The notes: generated by a model not told the origin, from the letters alone. A DNA stretch of 64,000 nucleotides from Avispirillum sp959601495 (GCA_959601495.1 CAUGPT010000001.1:124001-188000), one strand, 5' to 3'; positions 23,671 through 33,019 are shown, numbered from the stretch's first letter. A program made the numbers and translations.

Positions 23671-25086
23671 GTGAACAAGTATGAAAAAACATATGCAAAC
23701 CCTATAGTCCTCCCCGATTACCCTCTGGGCAGAGAAGGACTTGAGGACGAATTCAACTGGCGTGAGACAGCAGATCCTTCCGTTCTGTACGAGGACGGCA
23801 TCTGGTATCTGTATCCTTCCTGCGGTATGGTCTACTGGACGGAGGACTTCGTTCACTGGAAGCATGAGAGAATGGAGCCATACGACATGGGATATGCCCC
23901 CACCATCGTAAAGCACAAGGGCAAATACTATATCTGCGGCAGCCTTTCCGATCTCTTTATGGCTGACAACCCCAAGGGACCGTTCAAATCTGTCGGATAC
24001 TTCAAGCTGCCCGACGGCTCAAAGCTGCCCCGCTGCTACGATCCCATGGTGTTCTCCGATGACGACGACAGACTTTATCTGTATTACAGCACAGGTGAGC
24101 CGCTTATGCTTGCGGTAGAGCTCGACTCGGACAACCCCACACAGCTGCTCGCTGTCCCTGAGGTAGTGTTCCGCTTTGACCCCGCTCACAAATGGGAGCG
24201 CGCGGGCGAGTATAACGAGGACGGCAGAATGTGCGCCATGGAAGGCCCCTGGATGTACAAGAAAAACGGTACATACTACCTTACATACGCCGCGCCCGCA
24301 ACGGAGTATTCAACATACGCAATGGGCGCCTACAAGGGCAAAGGTCCTCTCGGACCCTTTGAGTACATGAAAACGAATCCTTTCACTTTCAAAAACTCAG
24401 GTCTTGTGCGCGGACCCGGACACGGCTGCATCGTTGACGGCCCCAACGATTCCATCTGGGCGTTCTACACGACTACCATCTGCTATCTCAGCCATCTTGA
24501 GAGACGTATCGGTTTTGACCCCATATACATAAACGAGGACGGCGATCTCGTTTGTCCCGAGGTTTCGGAAAATCCCCGCTGGGCGCCCGGCACGGTTGAG
24601 GATCCGGTACATAACAGCGACACGGGTCTTGTATGCGTTACCGGCCGCCGCCGTGCGGTGGCTTCAAGCTGCGCTCCGGGACGCGACGCGCTTTACGCGA
24701 CTGACGAGGATCTTATGTCATGGTGGCAGCCTGCCGACGACGATAAGTGTCCCACTCTTGAAATTCCCATTGCACCCTGGGGCATGAACTGCTGCGCTGT
24801 GCGTATTCTGTGGAGGGATGTTGATCTCAGCCTGCAGCACGGCAATCTGCCCGGACCTATCAAGTATAAGCTTGAGATTTGCGATACCTTCAAAGAGGAC
24901 TGCCACTGGACGACTGTGGTGGATCGCAGCGAAAGCACCGAAGACCTTATAGTTGACTACCGCACGTTTGAGGCTGTCCGCGGCAACCGTGTACGTCTGA
25001 CTATCCTCGGCTGGCCCGAGGGCATCAAACCCGGCGTTATGAATATTTCCGTATTCGGCTGGTGGTCCCCCGAGGAGAACGCCTGA
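23671..25086 (+). CDS. glycoside hydrolase family 43-like protein A
   Basis: A 471-residue protein starting GTG at 23671 behind GAGGTGA, without signal peptide, so probably cytoplasmic. The five-bladed propeller part shows the GH43-like catalytic set: NWRETADPSVLYEDGIWYLYPS (base Asp), YDPMVFSDDDDRLYLYY (pKa Asp), and MEGPWMYKKNGTYYLTY (acid Glu). A C-terminal domain (~330-470) is a jelly-roll-like extension (YKLEICDT, VRLTILGWPEG). Its neighbour B is a clear paralogue, so the two are a tandem duplication. Likely acts on arabinose/xylose- or galactose-type oligosaccharides; substrate unknown. Confidence 0.8.
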   Translation: MNKYEKTYANPIVLPDYPLGREGLEDEFNWRETADPSVLYEDGIWYLYPSCGMVYWTEDFVHWKHERMEPYDMGYAPTIVKHKGKYYICGSLSDLFMADNPKGPFKSVGYFKLPDGSKLPRCYDPMVFSDDDDRLYLYYSTGEPLMLAVELDSDNPTQLLAVPEVVFRFDPAHKWERAGEYNEDGRMCAMEGPWMYKKNGTYYLTYAAPATEYSTYAMGAYKGKGPLGPFEYMKTNPFTFKNSGLVRGPGHGCIVDGPNDSIWAFYTTTICYLSHLERRIGFDPIYINEDGDLVCPEVSENPRWAPGTVEDPVHNSDTGLVCVTGRRRAVASSCAPGRDALYATDEDLMSWWQPADDDKCPTLEIPIAPWGMNCCAVRILWRDVDLSLQHGNLPGPIKYKLEICDTFKEDCHWTTVVDRSESTEDLIVDYRTFEAVRGNRVRLTILGWPEGIKPGVMNISVFGWWSPEENA

Positions 25087-25106
25087 CGGCGTGCCGTAAA
25101 GTTTAT

Positions 25107-25130
25107 CCCGACTGCCGCACGGCAGTCGGG
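25107..25130. repeat. intercistronic hairpin between the GH43 genes
   Basis: CCCGACTGCC (25107-25116), GCAC loop, complement (25121-25130). No T run follows, so it may be a transcript stabiliser or partial terminator. Confidence 0.5.
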
Positions 25131-25190
25131 TAAATATAATCAGAAGGCGGACAAGAGCGCCTGATATCGCAATTATTCGGACGGTAATAT

Positions 25191-26612
25191 ATGGATATAA
25201 ACAAGACATACTGCAACCCAACGCCTCTGCCTGACTATCCTCTCGGAAGAAACTATCTTCTGCGCGAAAACTATCCCCACAGGGCAGACTACCGTGAAAC
25301 CGCCGATCCCACCGTTATATACGAGGGCGGCAAGTGGTATCTGTATCCCTCCTGCGGAATGGTATACTGGACGGAGGATTTCATCCACTGGAATCATGAG
25401 CATATGGAGCCTTATAACTGCGGCTACGCGCCTACTGTCGTAAAGCACGAAGGAAAGTTCTATCTTCTTGCCTCGTCTTCGGCTCTTTATGTATCGGACT
25501 CTCCCATGGGACCTTTTGAAAGTCTCGGAAACCTTAAGTCTCCCGCAGGCGAGGACGTTCTTTGCGACGACCCCATGCTGTTTTCCGATGATGACGGAAG
25601 ACTGTATCTGTACTGCGGCTGCGGCGGTGCCATAAGCGCTGCCGAGCTTGATGCGAAAAATCCCGTTCAGCTTCTCGAGGATCTTCGCGTAATGTTCCCG
25701 TACAACACGGCGGACCACGTCTGGGAGCGCATGGGCGACTGGAACGAGGACGGCTCTTACAGCTGGACTGAGGGCTCATGGATGCTGAAGCACGACGGTA
25801 CGTACTATCTCATTTACAGCGCCCCGGGCACTGAGTGGGTGACATACGCCATGGGCGCATATACTTCGAGATCCCCCATGGGTCCATGGAAGTATATGGA
25901 GACAAGTCCGTTTATAATAAAGCGCGAAGGAATAGTGAAGGGAACGGGGCACGGCAGCGTTGTTGAGGGCCCCGGCGGTACATACTGGGTATTCTACACC
26001 TGCTGCATGTGCTACGGCGGAAAGTTTGAGCGCAGAATAGGCTACGACCCGCTGGGCTTTGACGCGGACGGAAACATTATGCCGGTCCACGTCAGTGAAA
26101 CGCCGTCTTTTGCGCCGGGTGTTATTGAGAATCCTCATATTTCAAACAGCGCGGGACTTGTTCCGCTGACACAGCACAGAGACTGCGAAGAAAGCTCCGC
26201 AGCCCCCGGGCGCGACGGGCTTTACGCTATCGACGACAGCATGATAACGTGGTGGCAGCCTGCCGACGATGACAGCGACCCTACGCTTACTGTATTTCTT
26301 TCCGTTGACAACACCACCCGCGGGCTCGATATTTACAGCGCGCGGATAATCTGGCGCGACGTGGGTCTTGACGTTAAGAAAGGATATTTGCCGGGTCCCT
26401 TCGGATACAAGATCGAAGCCGAGGACATGGACGGCAACTGGTACTGCGTGCTTGACAAAAGCCGCAATACCGAGGACATGAACATTGACTACAATCCTGT
26501 GAAAAAAATGCGAGCGAAAACCGTAAGGCTGCGCATATGCAGCCATCCCGAGCATATAAAGCCCGGAGTCGTTAACTTTTCGGTTTTCGGCAAGTGGACA
26601 CAGGAAAACTGA
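25191..26612 (+). CDS. glycoside hydrolase family 43-like protein B
   Basis: A 473-residue paralogue of A (both start with a KTYxNPxxLPDYPLGR segment and share YLYPSCGMVYWTEDF). The same catalytic positions: YRETADPTVIYEGGKWYLY, DDPMLFSDDDGRLYLY, TEGSWMLKHDGTYYLIY. The C-terminal extension (~340-473) is also kept: VRLRICSHPEHIKPGVVNFSVFG. No signal peptide. Downstream, rnfC begins 10 bp later, so the two GH genes and rnf may be partly co-transcribed. Confidence 0.8.
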   Translation: MDINKTYCNPTPLPDYPLGRNYLLRENYPHRADYRETADPTVIYEGGKWYLYPSCGMVYWTEDFIHWNHEHMEPYNCGYAPTVVKHEGKFYLLASSSALYVSDSPMGPFESLGNLKSPAGEDVLCDDPMLFSDDDGRLYLYCGCGGAISAAELDAKNPVQLLEDLRVMFPYNTADHVWERMGDWNEDGSYSWTEGSWMLKHDGTYYLIYSAPGTEWVTYAMGAYTSRSPMGPWKYMETSPFIIKREGIVKGTGHGSVVEGPGGTYWVFYTCCMCYGGKFERRIGYDPLGFDADGNIMPVHVSETPSFAPGVIENPHISNSAGLVPLTQHRDCEESSAAPGRDGLYAIDDSMITWWQPADDDSDPTLTVFLSVDNTTRGLDIYSARIIWRDVGLDVKKGYLPGPFGYKIEAEDMDGNWYCVLDKSRNTEDMNIDYNPVKKMRAKTVRLRICSHPEHIKPGVVNFSVFGKWTQEN

Positions 26613-26621
26613 TACGGGAGC

Positions 26622-27965
26622 GTGAATAAATTGTTTTACAGCTTCAAAGGCGGTCTGAGACTGGACGCTCATAAATACAGTGCGAATTCTCCCATAGAGC
26701 GCATGGAAGAGCCGCAGACCGTTTCAATATCCCTGACGCAGCACGTGGGCATTATGTGCCGCCCGACTGTCAAAGTCGGCGACAGGGTGCTTGAGGGCCA
26801 GCTGATAGGCGATATCACAGGCGGTCTCGGCTGCCCCGTGCACGCAAGTGTTTCGGGCACGGTTATAAGGATAGACGAGGTCACCGGCGCGTCCGGCGGG
26901 CTTTCGTACAATATAGTTATTGAAAACGACAGGCAGCATATCATGTCGCCCGAGGTGCATCCTTTCGGCAAAAAGCTGTCTGAGGCAACGTCCGATGAGA
27001 TAATTGCCGCAGTCCGCCGCGCGGGTATTGCGGGCATGGGCGGTACGGCTTTTCCGACTCACGCGAAAATGAGCGCGGCGCGCTCAAGAGTGGATCACGT
27101 TATCGTAAACTGCTGCGAGAGCGAGCCGTTTGTGTGCGCGAATCACCGCCTCGTGCTTGAATGTCCCGAGGAGATAATCGGCGGTGTCAAGATAATCATG
27201 GTAGCTCTCGGCGTTCGCGACGCGTGGATAGCCGTTGAGGGCGACAGACGTGACGAGGTCGCCTCGATGACGAAAGCGCTCGGCGCGTCCGAGCTGATCT
27301 CGCTGAAGCGTATAAGCTCCAAATATCCCGCCGGCAGTGAAAAGCAGCTTCTCAGCGCTCTCGCAGGCATTGAGATAGGGGAGGGCAAAACTCCCATTGA
27401 TGCGGGCTTTGTGGTGTTCAACGCAGAGACCTGCAAGGCTGTGTACGACGCTTTTGCGAGAGGTCTGCCTCTTATAGAACGCGTTGTCACCGTTGACGGC
27501 GACTGCATCGCAAAGCCGAAAAACCTGAGAGTTCCCATAGGAACGCCTCTCAGTCACCTTATAGACTGCTGCGGCGGTCTTTGCAAGGAACCTAAGAAAA
27601 TGATCTGCGGCGGTCCCATGATGGGCGTTGCCCAGTGGGATCCCAAGGCTCCCGTTACAAAAAACACCTCGGCGCTTTTGGTGCTGAGCAGTTACTTTGA
27701 CCGTGAGTCAAAGCTTGCGCCCGCCTGCATCCGCTGCGGACGCTGCGTAAAGGCATGCCCCATGAAGCTCATGCCGCTGAAGATTGTTGAAGCGTCTGCA
27801 AAGGGCAACAACGAGCGCTGCGCGGCGCTTGGCGCGGTCAGCTGCATGGAGTGCGGACTGTGCACATATGTCTGCCCCGGCGGTGTTCCCGTCGCTCAGA
27901 CGGTCGCGAGAGCGAAATCCGCAATACTTACGGAAAGGAGGCGTGCCGTTTCCAAAGGGAAATGA
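26622..27965 (+). CDS. rnfC: Rnf electron transport complex subunit RnfC
   Basis: The 447-residue NADH-binding, FeS-containing peripheral subunit of the ion-pumping ferredoxin:NAD+ oxidoreductase. N-terminal RnfC barrel-sandwich part (FKGGLRLDAHKYSA, VGDRVLEGQLIGDI), then the flavin/NADH-binding part (AGIAGMGGTAFPTHAK), SLBB-like region, and two 4Fe-4S motifs: CIRCGRCVKACPM and CMECGLCTYVCPG. GTG start at 26622, behind GGGAG. First of six contiguous rnf genes in order C-D-G-E-A-B. Confidence 0.96.
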   Translation: MNKLFYSFKGGLRLDAHKYSANSPIERMEEPQTVSISLTQHVGIMCRPTVKVGDRVLEGQLIGDITGGLGCPVHASVSGTVIRIDEVTGASGGLSYNIVIENDRQHIMSPEVHPFGKKLSEATSDEIIAAVRRAGIAGMGGTAFPTHAKMSAARSRVDHVIVNCCESEPFVCANHRLVLECPEEIIGGVKIIMVALGVRDAWIAVEGDRRDEVASMTKALGASELISLKRISSKYPAGSEKQLLSALAGIEIGEGKTPIDAGFVVFNAETCKAVYDAFARGLPLIERVVTVDGDCIAKPKNLRVPIGTPLSHLIDCCGGLCKEPKKMICGGPMMGVAQWDPKAPVTKNTSALLVLSSYFDRESKLAPACIRCGRCVKACPMKLMPLKIVEASAKGNNERCAALGAVSCMECGLCTYVCPGGVPVAQTVARAKSAILTERRRAVSKGK

Positions 27966-27974
27966 CAAAATGGT

Positions 27975-29003
27975 ATGAACGAACATAAAGAAACAGTACA
28001 GACGGGACGCGCGAAGTCCGAGGGCTCTTTCAGCCTGCCGAAGCTTCTCAGCGTTTCGCCGTCGCCTCATATGCGCTGTCTTGACACGACGAGAAGCGTT
28101 ATGCTGGATGTTATAATCGCGCTTATCCCCGCGGCGATCTGGGGCATATACTCCTTCGGCTGGCGCGCCGCCGTTATCATACTTATAAGCGTTGCCGTGT
28201 CCGTCCTTACCGAGGCGGTATATGAGGTCGCAACGAGAAAAAGCGTTACATGCGCCGATCTTTCGGCGGCTGTTACCGGCCTTATCCTCGGGCTTTCCAT
28301 GCCGCCCGCGGTACCTGTATGGGTACCTGCCGTCGGCGCGGTATTTGCAATTGTCATTGCAAAGCAGCTTTTCGGCGGTATCGGTAAGAATATAGTAAAT
28401 CCCGCGCTTGCGGCAAGAGTATTTCTCATGCTTTGCTGGCCGGACCAGATGACGAAATATATAGATGTTAAAACAGACCTTGTGTCCTCGGCAACGCCGC
28501 TTACCGTTCTCAAAACGGGCGTTTCTCCCGCGGATACCGTGTTCCGCTGCGTTGTGGGCAACATCAGCGGCTCCATCGGCGAGGTCTCCGCAATAGCGCT
28601 TTTTGCGGGTTTTATATATCTGCTTGTTCGCAGAGTCGTATCATGGCAGCTGCCTGTCGGTTTTGTGGGCACGGTTGCTCTCTGGAGCGTTCTGTTCCCG
28701 AATACCGGCGATAATGTAAGCTGCATGCTTTACAACATCTTCTGCGGCGGACTTCTTATGTGCGCTCTTATCTGCGCAAACGATTTTACGACCACCCCCG
28801 TGACCGGACTCGGAAAACTTATCTTCGGTGTCGGCTGCGGTTTATGTACCATGCTCATAAGATATTTCGGAGCGTATGCGGACGGCTGCGCCTTTGCGGT
28901 GCTGTGCATGAATCTGCTTGTTCCGTTCTTTGAAAGCTGGACTGCGCCGACCCGCTTCGGCGCGAAAAAAGCGAAAAACAGAGTCGGAGGTGAAACGCTG
29001 TGA
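27975..29003 (+). CDS. rnfD: Rnf complex subunit RnfD
   Basis: A 342-residue membrane subunit: SPHMRCLDTTRSVMLDVIIALIP, helices through ~330, and NIVNPALAARVFLML. The flavinylation motif for covalent FMN is seen as SSATPLT (family pattern S/D-G/S-A-T). Electron transfer by this subunit is coupled to Na+ or H+ transport. Start ATG 27975, with AGGAGG upstream in the rnfC end. Overlaps rnfG by 4 nt. Confidence 0.95.
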   Translation: MNEHKETVQTGRAKSEGSFSLPKLLSVSPSPHMRCLDTTRSVMLDVIIALIPAAIWGIYSFGWRAAVIILISVAVSVLTEAVYEVATRKSVTCADLSAAVTGLILGLSMPPAVPVWVPAVGAVFAIVIAKQLFGGIGKNIVNPALAARVFLMLCWPDQMTKYIDVKTDLVSSATPLTVLKTGVSPADTVFRCVVGNISGSIGEVSAIALFAGFIYLLVRRVVSWQLPVGFVGTVALWSVLFPNTGDNVSCMLYNIFCGGLLMCALICANDFTTTPVTGLGKLIFGVGCGLCTMLIRYFGAYADGCAFAVLCMNLLVPFFESWTAPTRFGAKKAKNRVGGETL

Positions 29004-30085
29004 AACAGTTTGACAACGGCTCCGACAGAGACGAAAAGCGCACCCTCAGCGAGGAAGAAATTAACTCTCCCGAGTTTGACCCCCGCGAGTTTGCGCCCGC
29101 TCCCGAAAAAAAGACGGTATCCGATCCCGCGGCGGCAAACGCCTCCGGCGGGAAAAGCTCCATGGTGTTTGCTATCCTCTGCGCGGCTCTCGCGCTCATA
29201 CTTGCCGTAGTGGGAACCTTGTGCGCGCCCGCGATCGCAAGCGGACGCGACAGAGTCAGGGAAGAGACCGTTCTGAAATGCTTTGACAACTGCAGCTCCG
29301 TTGAGTTCTACAATACAGTCGACGGCTGCGACGTATATGCCGTTCTCTTCAGAGAAAAGCTTGCGGGATATGCCGCATACTGCACGTTTGACGGCTTCGG
29401 CGGCGAGAGCGAGCTGCTCGTTTGCTTTGATACGGAGAATAAAGTCACACGTGTTAAGATCATAAGCGACAGCGAGTCCGACGGACTGGGCGATAAGGTC
29501 CGCGGCGCGGAGTTTCTGAAGCAGTTCAAGGGACTCAGCTCCGATGACGGCGAAAATATCGAGATCGATCTCGTCTCCCGCGCGACGGCAAGCTCCAACG
29601 CCGTGAAAGCGGCAGTTCAGAGAGTGCTTGACATCGGACTTTCGGCATCGGATATTGCCGACACTCTGCAGATAGGCATAATTACCGCCGATGAGATCGA
29701 GGAAGAAGTCAAGAAGGACTCCGAAAAGCACAGCGGCGGCACTGCGAGCGATGACCGCCCCGATACGGGAACCGTCGACAGCGATAAGCTCACCGGCAGA
29801 GACACGGCTGAGAACAATAATACCGGCAAGAGCGACATGGACGTTGACGGCAGCGATGTCACCACCGTTTACGAGACGGAGACCAAAGAGAGCGAAACTA
29901 CGGCGGAGACCGCGGCACCCGATACGACCGAAGCTCCCGCGACAGATAAGCCGGAGACTACGGCTCCTCCCGCTCCTGTGACCACCGAGCCCGAGACGAC
30001 CGCCGAGCCCGAAACCAGCGCTCCGGATACTGCAGACACTACATCCGAAACCGAAACGGCGCCGGATGATACTCAAATAGGATAG
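29000..30085 (+). CDS. rnfG: Rnf complex subunit RnfG with extended tail
   Basis: A 361-residue subunit: cytoplasmic acidic N-terminus (~50 residues), one membrane helix (MVFAILCAALALILAVVGTL), then the FMN-binding domain facing outside. The FMN attachment site is usually S-G-A-T; the best match here is SRATASS (193-199), with Arg in place of Gly. From ~235 to the end the protein continues as a Thr/Glu/Pro-rich tail (ETTAPPAP, TTAEPETS), absent from typical ~200-residue RnfG. The tail should be extracellular and disordered. GTG start at 29000 overlapping rnfD. Confidence 0.9.
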   Translation: MKQFDNGSDRDEKRTLSEEEINSPEFDPREFAPAPEKKTVSDPAAANASGGKSSMVFAILCAALALILAVVGTLCAPAIASGRDRVREETVLKCFDNCSSVEFYNTVDGCDVYAVLFREKLAGYAAYCTFDGFGGESELLVCFDTENKVTRVKIISDSESDGLGDKVRGAEFLKQFKGLSSDDGENIEIDLVSRATASSNAVKAAVQRVLDIGLSASDIADTLQIGIITADEIEEEVKKDSEKHSGGTASDDRPDTGTVDSDKLTGRDTAENNNTGKSDMDVDGSDVTTVYETETKESETTAETAAPDTTEAPATDKPETTAPPAPVTTEPETTAEPETSAPDTADTTSETETAPDDTQIG

Positions 30086-30095
30086 GAGAAAAGCT

Positions 30096-30725
30096 ATGCT
30101 ACTGAAAACAAAGCTCAACAATGTAAACAGCCGCTCTCTTATCAAAATGCTTACTGTATGCCCGTCACTGGTGGTCACAACTACCGTTATGCGCTCGTTC
30201 ATCATGGGGCTGACTCTTACGGTCGTGCTTCTTATGTCCGAAGTGATAGTATCGCTTTTCCGCAAGCTGATACCGGTAAACCTCAGGGACCTTGTGTATA
30301 TAATGGTATCCGCGTTTTCGGCATCCCTTACCGAGATACTTCTCAATATGTGGCTGCCCGCCGCGGCACAGTCGCTGGGAGTATACCTGCCCATTCTTTC
30401 GGTAAGCTGCATCGTACTGATGCGCGTTGAGTGCTGCGCTGCGCAGAACAGCGTAGGCGCATCCCTCACAGATGCCGCGATCTGCGGCGGAGAGTTTTCG
30501 CTTATCATGGTGGGCGCGGGATTTATAAGAGAGCTTTTCGGCACGGGCAGACTGTTTGCGCTGCCCGGCGCAGACAGCGGATTAACCGTCTTTCCCGCGG
30601 CGCCTTTTCCCATACTGCAAAGCACGGCGGGTGTACTGCTTATGGCAGCCCTGGGCGCGGGCTTTGCAAAGTATATAAAGAACAGAAGATCAAAGCGCTC
30701 CGCGGACTCCGCGGAGACAGTGTAA
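30096..30725 (+). CDS. rnfE: Rnf complex subunit RnfE
   Basis: A 209-residue integral membrane protein with six helices: SLVVTTTVMRSFIMGLTLTVVLLMSE, RDLVYIMVSAFSAS, SLGVYLPILSVSCIVLMRVE, and FIRELFGTGRLFA. Family-typical NSV-like region is NSVGASLTDA. It forms the membrane core with RnfA. Start behind AGGAGAAAAGC. Confidence 0.94.
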   Translation: MLLKTKLNNVNSRSLIKMLTVCPSLVVTTTVMRSFIMGLTLTVVLLMSEVIVSLFRKLIPVNLRDLVYIMVSAFSASLTEILLNMWLPAAAQSLGVYLPILSVSCIVLMRVECCAAQNSVGASLTDAAICGGEFSLIMVGAGFIRELFGTGRLFALPGADSGLTVFPAAPFPILQSTAGVLLMAALGAGFAKYIKNRRSKRSADSAETV

Positions 30726-30737
30726 GGAGGGTGTCGG

Positions 30738-31313
30738 ATGGAAGCACTTGCAATACTTTTCGGCGCACTTCTTGCCGATAATCTGCTTATGAACAAGCTT
30801 TTCGGTGTTGAGTCATTCTTTACCTCATCCGAAAAGCCGTCAAGAGCCGCAGCCTACGGCGGCGCCGTCACAATTATCACCTTTATAGCGGGCGCGCTGT
30901 CTCTTTGCGTGTACGAGCTTGTGCTCGTGCCGCTGCACATAGGCTTTATGTCAACGTTTGTGTCTGTTCTTATCATATCCGCAACGGTATACGGCGCAAA
31001 TCTTCTCACGGAGAAGATATCTGCCAAAATGCACGGATTTTTCGGCGGCGTTATGCCCATGATCTCCACAAACTGCGTCGTGCTCGGCTCCATAGTTCTC
31101 TGCATTGAGAACGATATATCCTACGGTCTGTCGCTTCTGTACCTCCTCGGCGCGGGACTGGGCTTTACGATTTCGGTTCTCGTGTTCAGCTCGGTGAGAG
31201 AGCGCCTTGCCGTCTCCGAACCTCCCAGAAGCTTTCGCGGTTTGCCCATACTTCTGCTCAGCGCTTTCTTTGCGGCAATGGCATTTTCGGGATTTCTCGG
31301 TCTGAGCTTCTGA
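30738..31313 (+). CDS. rnfA: Rnf complex subunit RnfA
   Basis: A 191-residue membrane protein with six helices, homologous to RnfE (inverted topology). It contains NLLMNKLFGVESFF and SAKMHGFFGGVMPMISTNCVVLGSIV, where the STNCVVLG Cys is a conserved FeS ligand of the RnfA/E pair. The ATG follows AAGGAGGGTG. Confidence 0.95.
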   Translation: MEALAILFGALLADNLLMNKLFGVESFFTSSEKPSRAAAYGGAVTIITFIAGALSLCVYELVLVPLHIGFMSTFVSVLIISATVYGANLLTEKISAKMHGFFGGVMPMISTNCVVLGSIVLCIENDISYGLSLLYLLGAGLGFTISVLVFSSVRERLAVSEPPRSFRGLPILLLSAFFAAMAFSGFLGLSF

Positions 31314-31328
31314 GGGGGATACTGAAAT

Positions 31329-32180
31329 ATGATATTCGGTATAATACTTGTTTCTGCAATAGCGCTTGTCGCGGGCCTTGCCGCCGCCGTTTTCAGAACG
31401 GAGAGCGCCAGCCGCGAGGGCGTTGCGCAGGAGCTTAACAGAGAAAAAATACTTGACTGTCTGCCCGGGGAGAACTGCGGAGTCTGCGGCTATGAAAGCT
31501 GCGCAGACCTTGCCCTTGCCATAGCAAAGGGAGAAGCACCGTTTGCCGCGTGTCCCGTGGGCGGCGCGACCGCTTCGCAGTCAATAGCCGTCGTTATGGG
31601 CGGTGAGGATCACGTAGGGGTGCGCATGCGCGCTCAGGTCATGTGCTCAGGCACGGACGGAAATATAAGAAAAAAGTATATTTATGAAAGCGGAGCGGAG
31701 GACTGCCTTGCGGCTTCAAAGCTTGGCGGCGGAGACAAAATGTGCAAATATGCCTGCGTGGGTCTCGGCAGCTGCGCCGCAGCCTGTCCTTTTGATGCCA
31801 TCAGCGTTAAAGACGGTGTCGCAAGCGTTGAATATACAAAGTGCAACGGCTGCGGCATGTGCGCTTCCGCCTGCCCGAAGGGAATAATCAAGCTTATTCC
31901 GTACGACACATACTACTGGGTAGGCTGTATGTCCCGCGAGATCGGCAGACGCTCCGCCGAGGGCTGTCTCAGCGGATGCACCGGCTGCGGCGAATGTCTG
32001 AGGGTGTGCCCCGAGAATGCGATCGTTCTGCAAAAATCGCGCCTTGCCGAAATAGATTATACAAAATGCAGCGGCTGCGGAATGTGCTTTTCCGTGTGTC
32101 CCCGCGGCGTAATCTGGAAATCCGACGCTTTCGGCGCGGACGGACTTATATTTACAAAAGGCGAAAACAGACAAAGATAA
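31329..32180 (+). CDS. rnfB: Rnf complex subunit RnfB
   Basis: A 283-residue ferredoxin-interacting subunit: N-terminal membrane helix (IILVSAIALVAGLAAAVF), FeS domain LPGENCGVCGYESCADLA, then ferredoxin-type clusters CKYACVGLGSCAAACPF, CNGCGMCASACPKG, CTGCGECLRVCPEN and CSGCGMCFSVCPRG. It is the electron entry point. Last of the rnf operon; a strong terminator follows. Confidence 0.95.
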   Translation: MIFGIILVSAIALVAGLAAAVFRTESASREGVAQELNREKILDCLPGENCGVCGYESCADLALAIAKGEAPFAACPVGGATASQSIAVVMGGEDHVGVRMRAQVMCSGTDGNIRKKYIYESGAEDCLAASKLGGGDKMCKYACVGLGSCAAACPFDAISVKDGVASVEYTKCNGCGMCASACPKGIIKLIPYDTYYWVGCMSREIGRRSAEGCLSGCTGCGECLRVCPENAIVLQKSRLAEIDYTKCSGCGMCFSVCPRGVIWKSDAFGADGLIFTKGENRQR

Positions 32181-32182
32181 AA

Positions 32183-32213
32183 AAGAAGTCGGACAACTGT
32201 CCGACTTCTTTTC
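32183..32213 (+). terminator. bidirectional-looking terminator after rnfB
   Basis: 13-bp arms AAGAAGTCGGACA (32183-32195) and complement (32198-32210) with a 2-nt gap and T-rich tail. It also faces the end of mntP on the other strand. Confidence 0.8.
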
Positions 32214-32248
32214 CGTTATAGGAGAACTCCGCCGCGGCGAAGTTTATG

Positions 32249-32833
32249 TTATTTGATAATTCCGGTTACGAATATTTCAATACCGATGCCGAGAAGGATA
32301 ACGCCGCCGAGAATTTCGGCTTTGTTTGAGAGAAACGTGCCGAATTTTTTACCGATGGCAAGACCGCCCATGCATATGACAAACGTTACCGCCGCGATTA
32401 TAAGAACGTATATAAGCGCCTTTGCAAACGAATATTCGGGTATGGCAAAGCCGACGGAAAGAGCGTCGATGGACGTAGCGAGCCCCTGGAGCAGCAGAAC
32501 GCCGAAGGTGAGCTTTTTCGTCTCCTCGCTGTCTTTGTGCCGAACGCCCTCAACGATCATCTTAATACCTATGTAAGAGAGCAGGGCGAGGGCTATCCAC
32601 GGTATGAACTTCTGAAAAGAAGTGAAGATGTTCACTATCGTATGTACGCATATCCAGCCTATCATGGGCATGACTGCCTGATAGACAGCGTAAACTCCCG
32701 CGATGCCGCACATTCTGCCGCGGCTCATGCGGGTCTCCGCAAGTCCGTTGGCAAGAGATACCGAAAAAGCGTCCATGGCAAGCGCAACTCCCAAAAGGGC
32801 GCTGTTAACGAAAAAGAGAAAGTCAAGATCCAT
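32249..32833 (-). CDS. mntP: manganese efflux pump MntP
   Basis: A 194-residue membrane protein with six helices and the two MntP acidic signatures: ALAMDAFSVSLANG in helix 1 and ATSIDALSVGFAI in the second half. It exports Mn2+. The start is ATG 32833 behind GGAGTG; the frame extends to 32875 but that part overlaps the riboswitch terminator. A yybP-ykoY riboswitch lies in the leader, as commonly seen for this gene. Confidence 0.92.
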   Translation of the reverse strand: MDLDFLFFVNSALLGVALAMDAFSVSLANGLAETRMSRGRMCGIAGVYAVYQAVMPMIGWICVHTIVNIFTSFQKFIPWIALALLSYIGIKMIVEGVRHKDSEETKKLTFGVLLLQGLATSIDALSVGFAIPEYSFAKALIYVLIIAAVTFVICMGGLAIGKKFGTFLSNKAEILGGVILLGIGIEIFVTGIIK

Positions 32834-32853
32834 GTTAAAATACACTCCGTCAC

Positions 32854-33013
32854 AAAAAAAATAACCGTGCAGCACAGTACACGGTAAATGTGCGGACCAT
32901 GTACTGCGACTGCGGCATACATGAGTCTCGCAAATTAAAGCAAGCCAGACTGCGTGCGGTCAGTATGTTGACTTGCTGCGTCGGGAAAAACGCTTGCTAC
33001 TCCCTCAAATATT
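32854..33013 (-). ncRNA. yybP-ykoY manganese riboswitch with terminator
   Basis: The leader of mntP (read on the minus strand) contains the conserved aptamer blocks GAGGGAGTAGC near 33006-32996, GTCAACATACTGACCGC in the middle, and TTTGCGAGACTCATGTA near 32930, as in the yybP-ykoY class that senses Mn2+. Its 3' end has an expression platform: ACCGTG...CACGGT (32885-32864) and a T run to ~32854, an intrinsic terminator just before the ribosome-binding site. High Mn2+ should favour read-through and MntP production. Confidence 0.85.
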
Positions 33014-33019
33014 GCTGAT

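Noticed and set aside
28730..30796. Long (688-residue) minus-strand frame across rnfD-rnfE
   Set aside because: It is the antisense shadow of three well-supported rnf genes; no ribosome-binding site and no domain.
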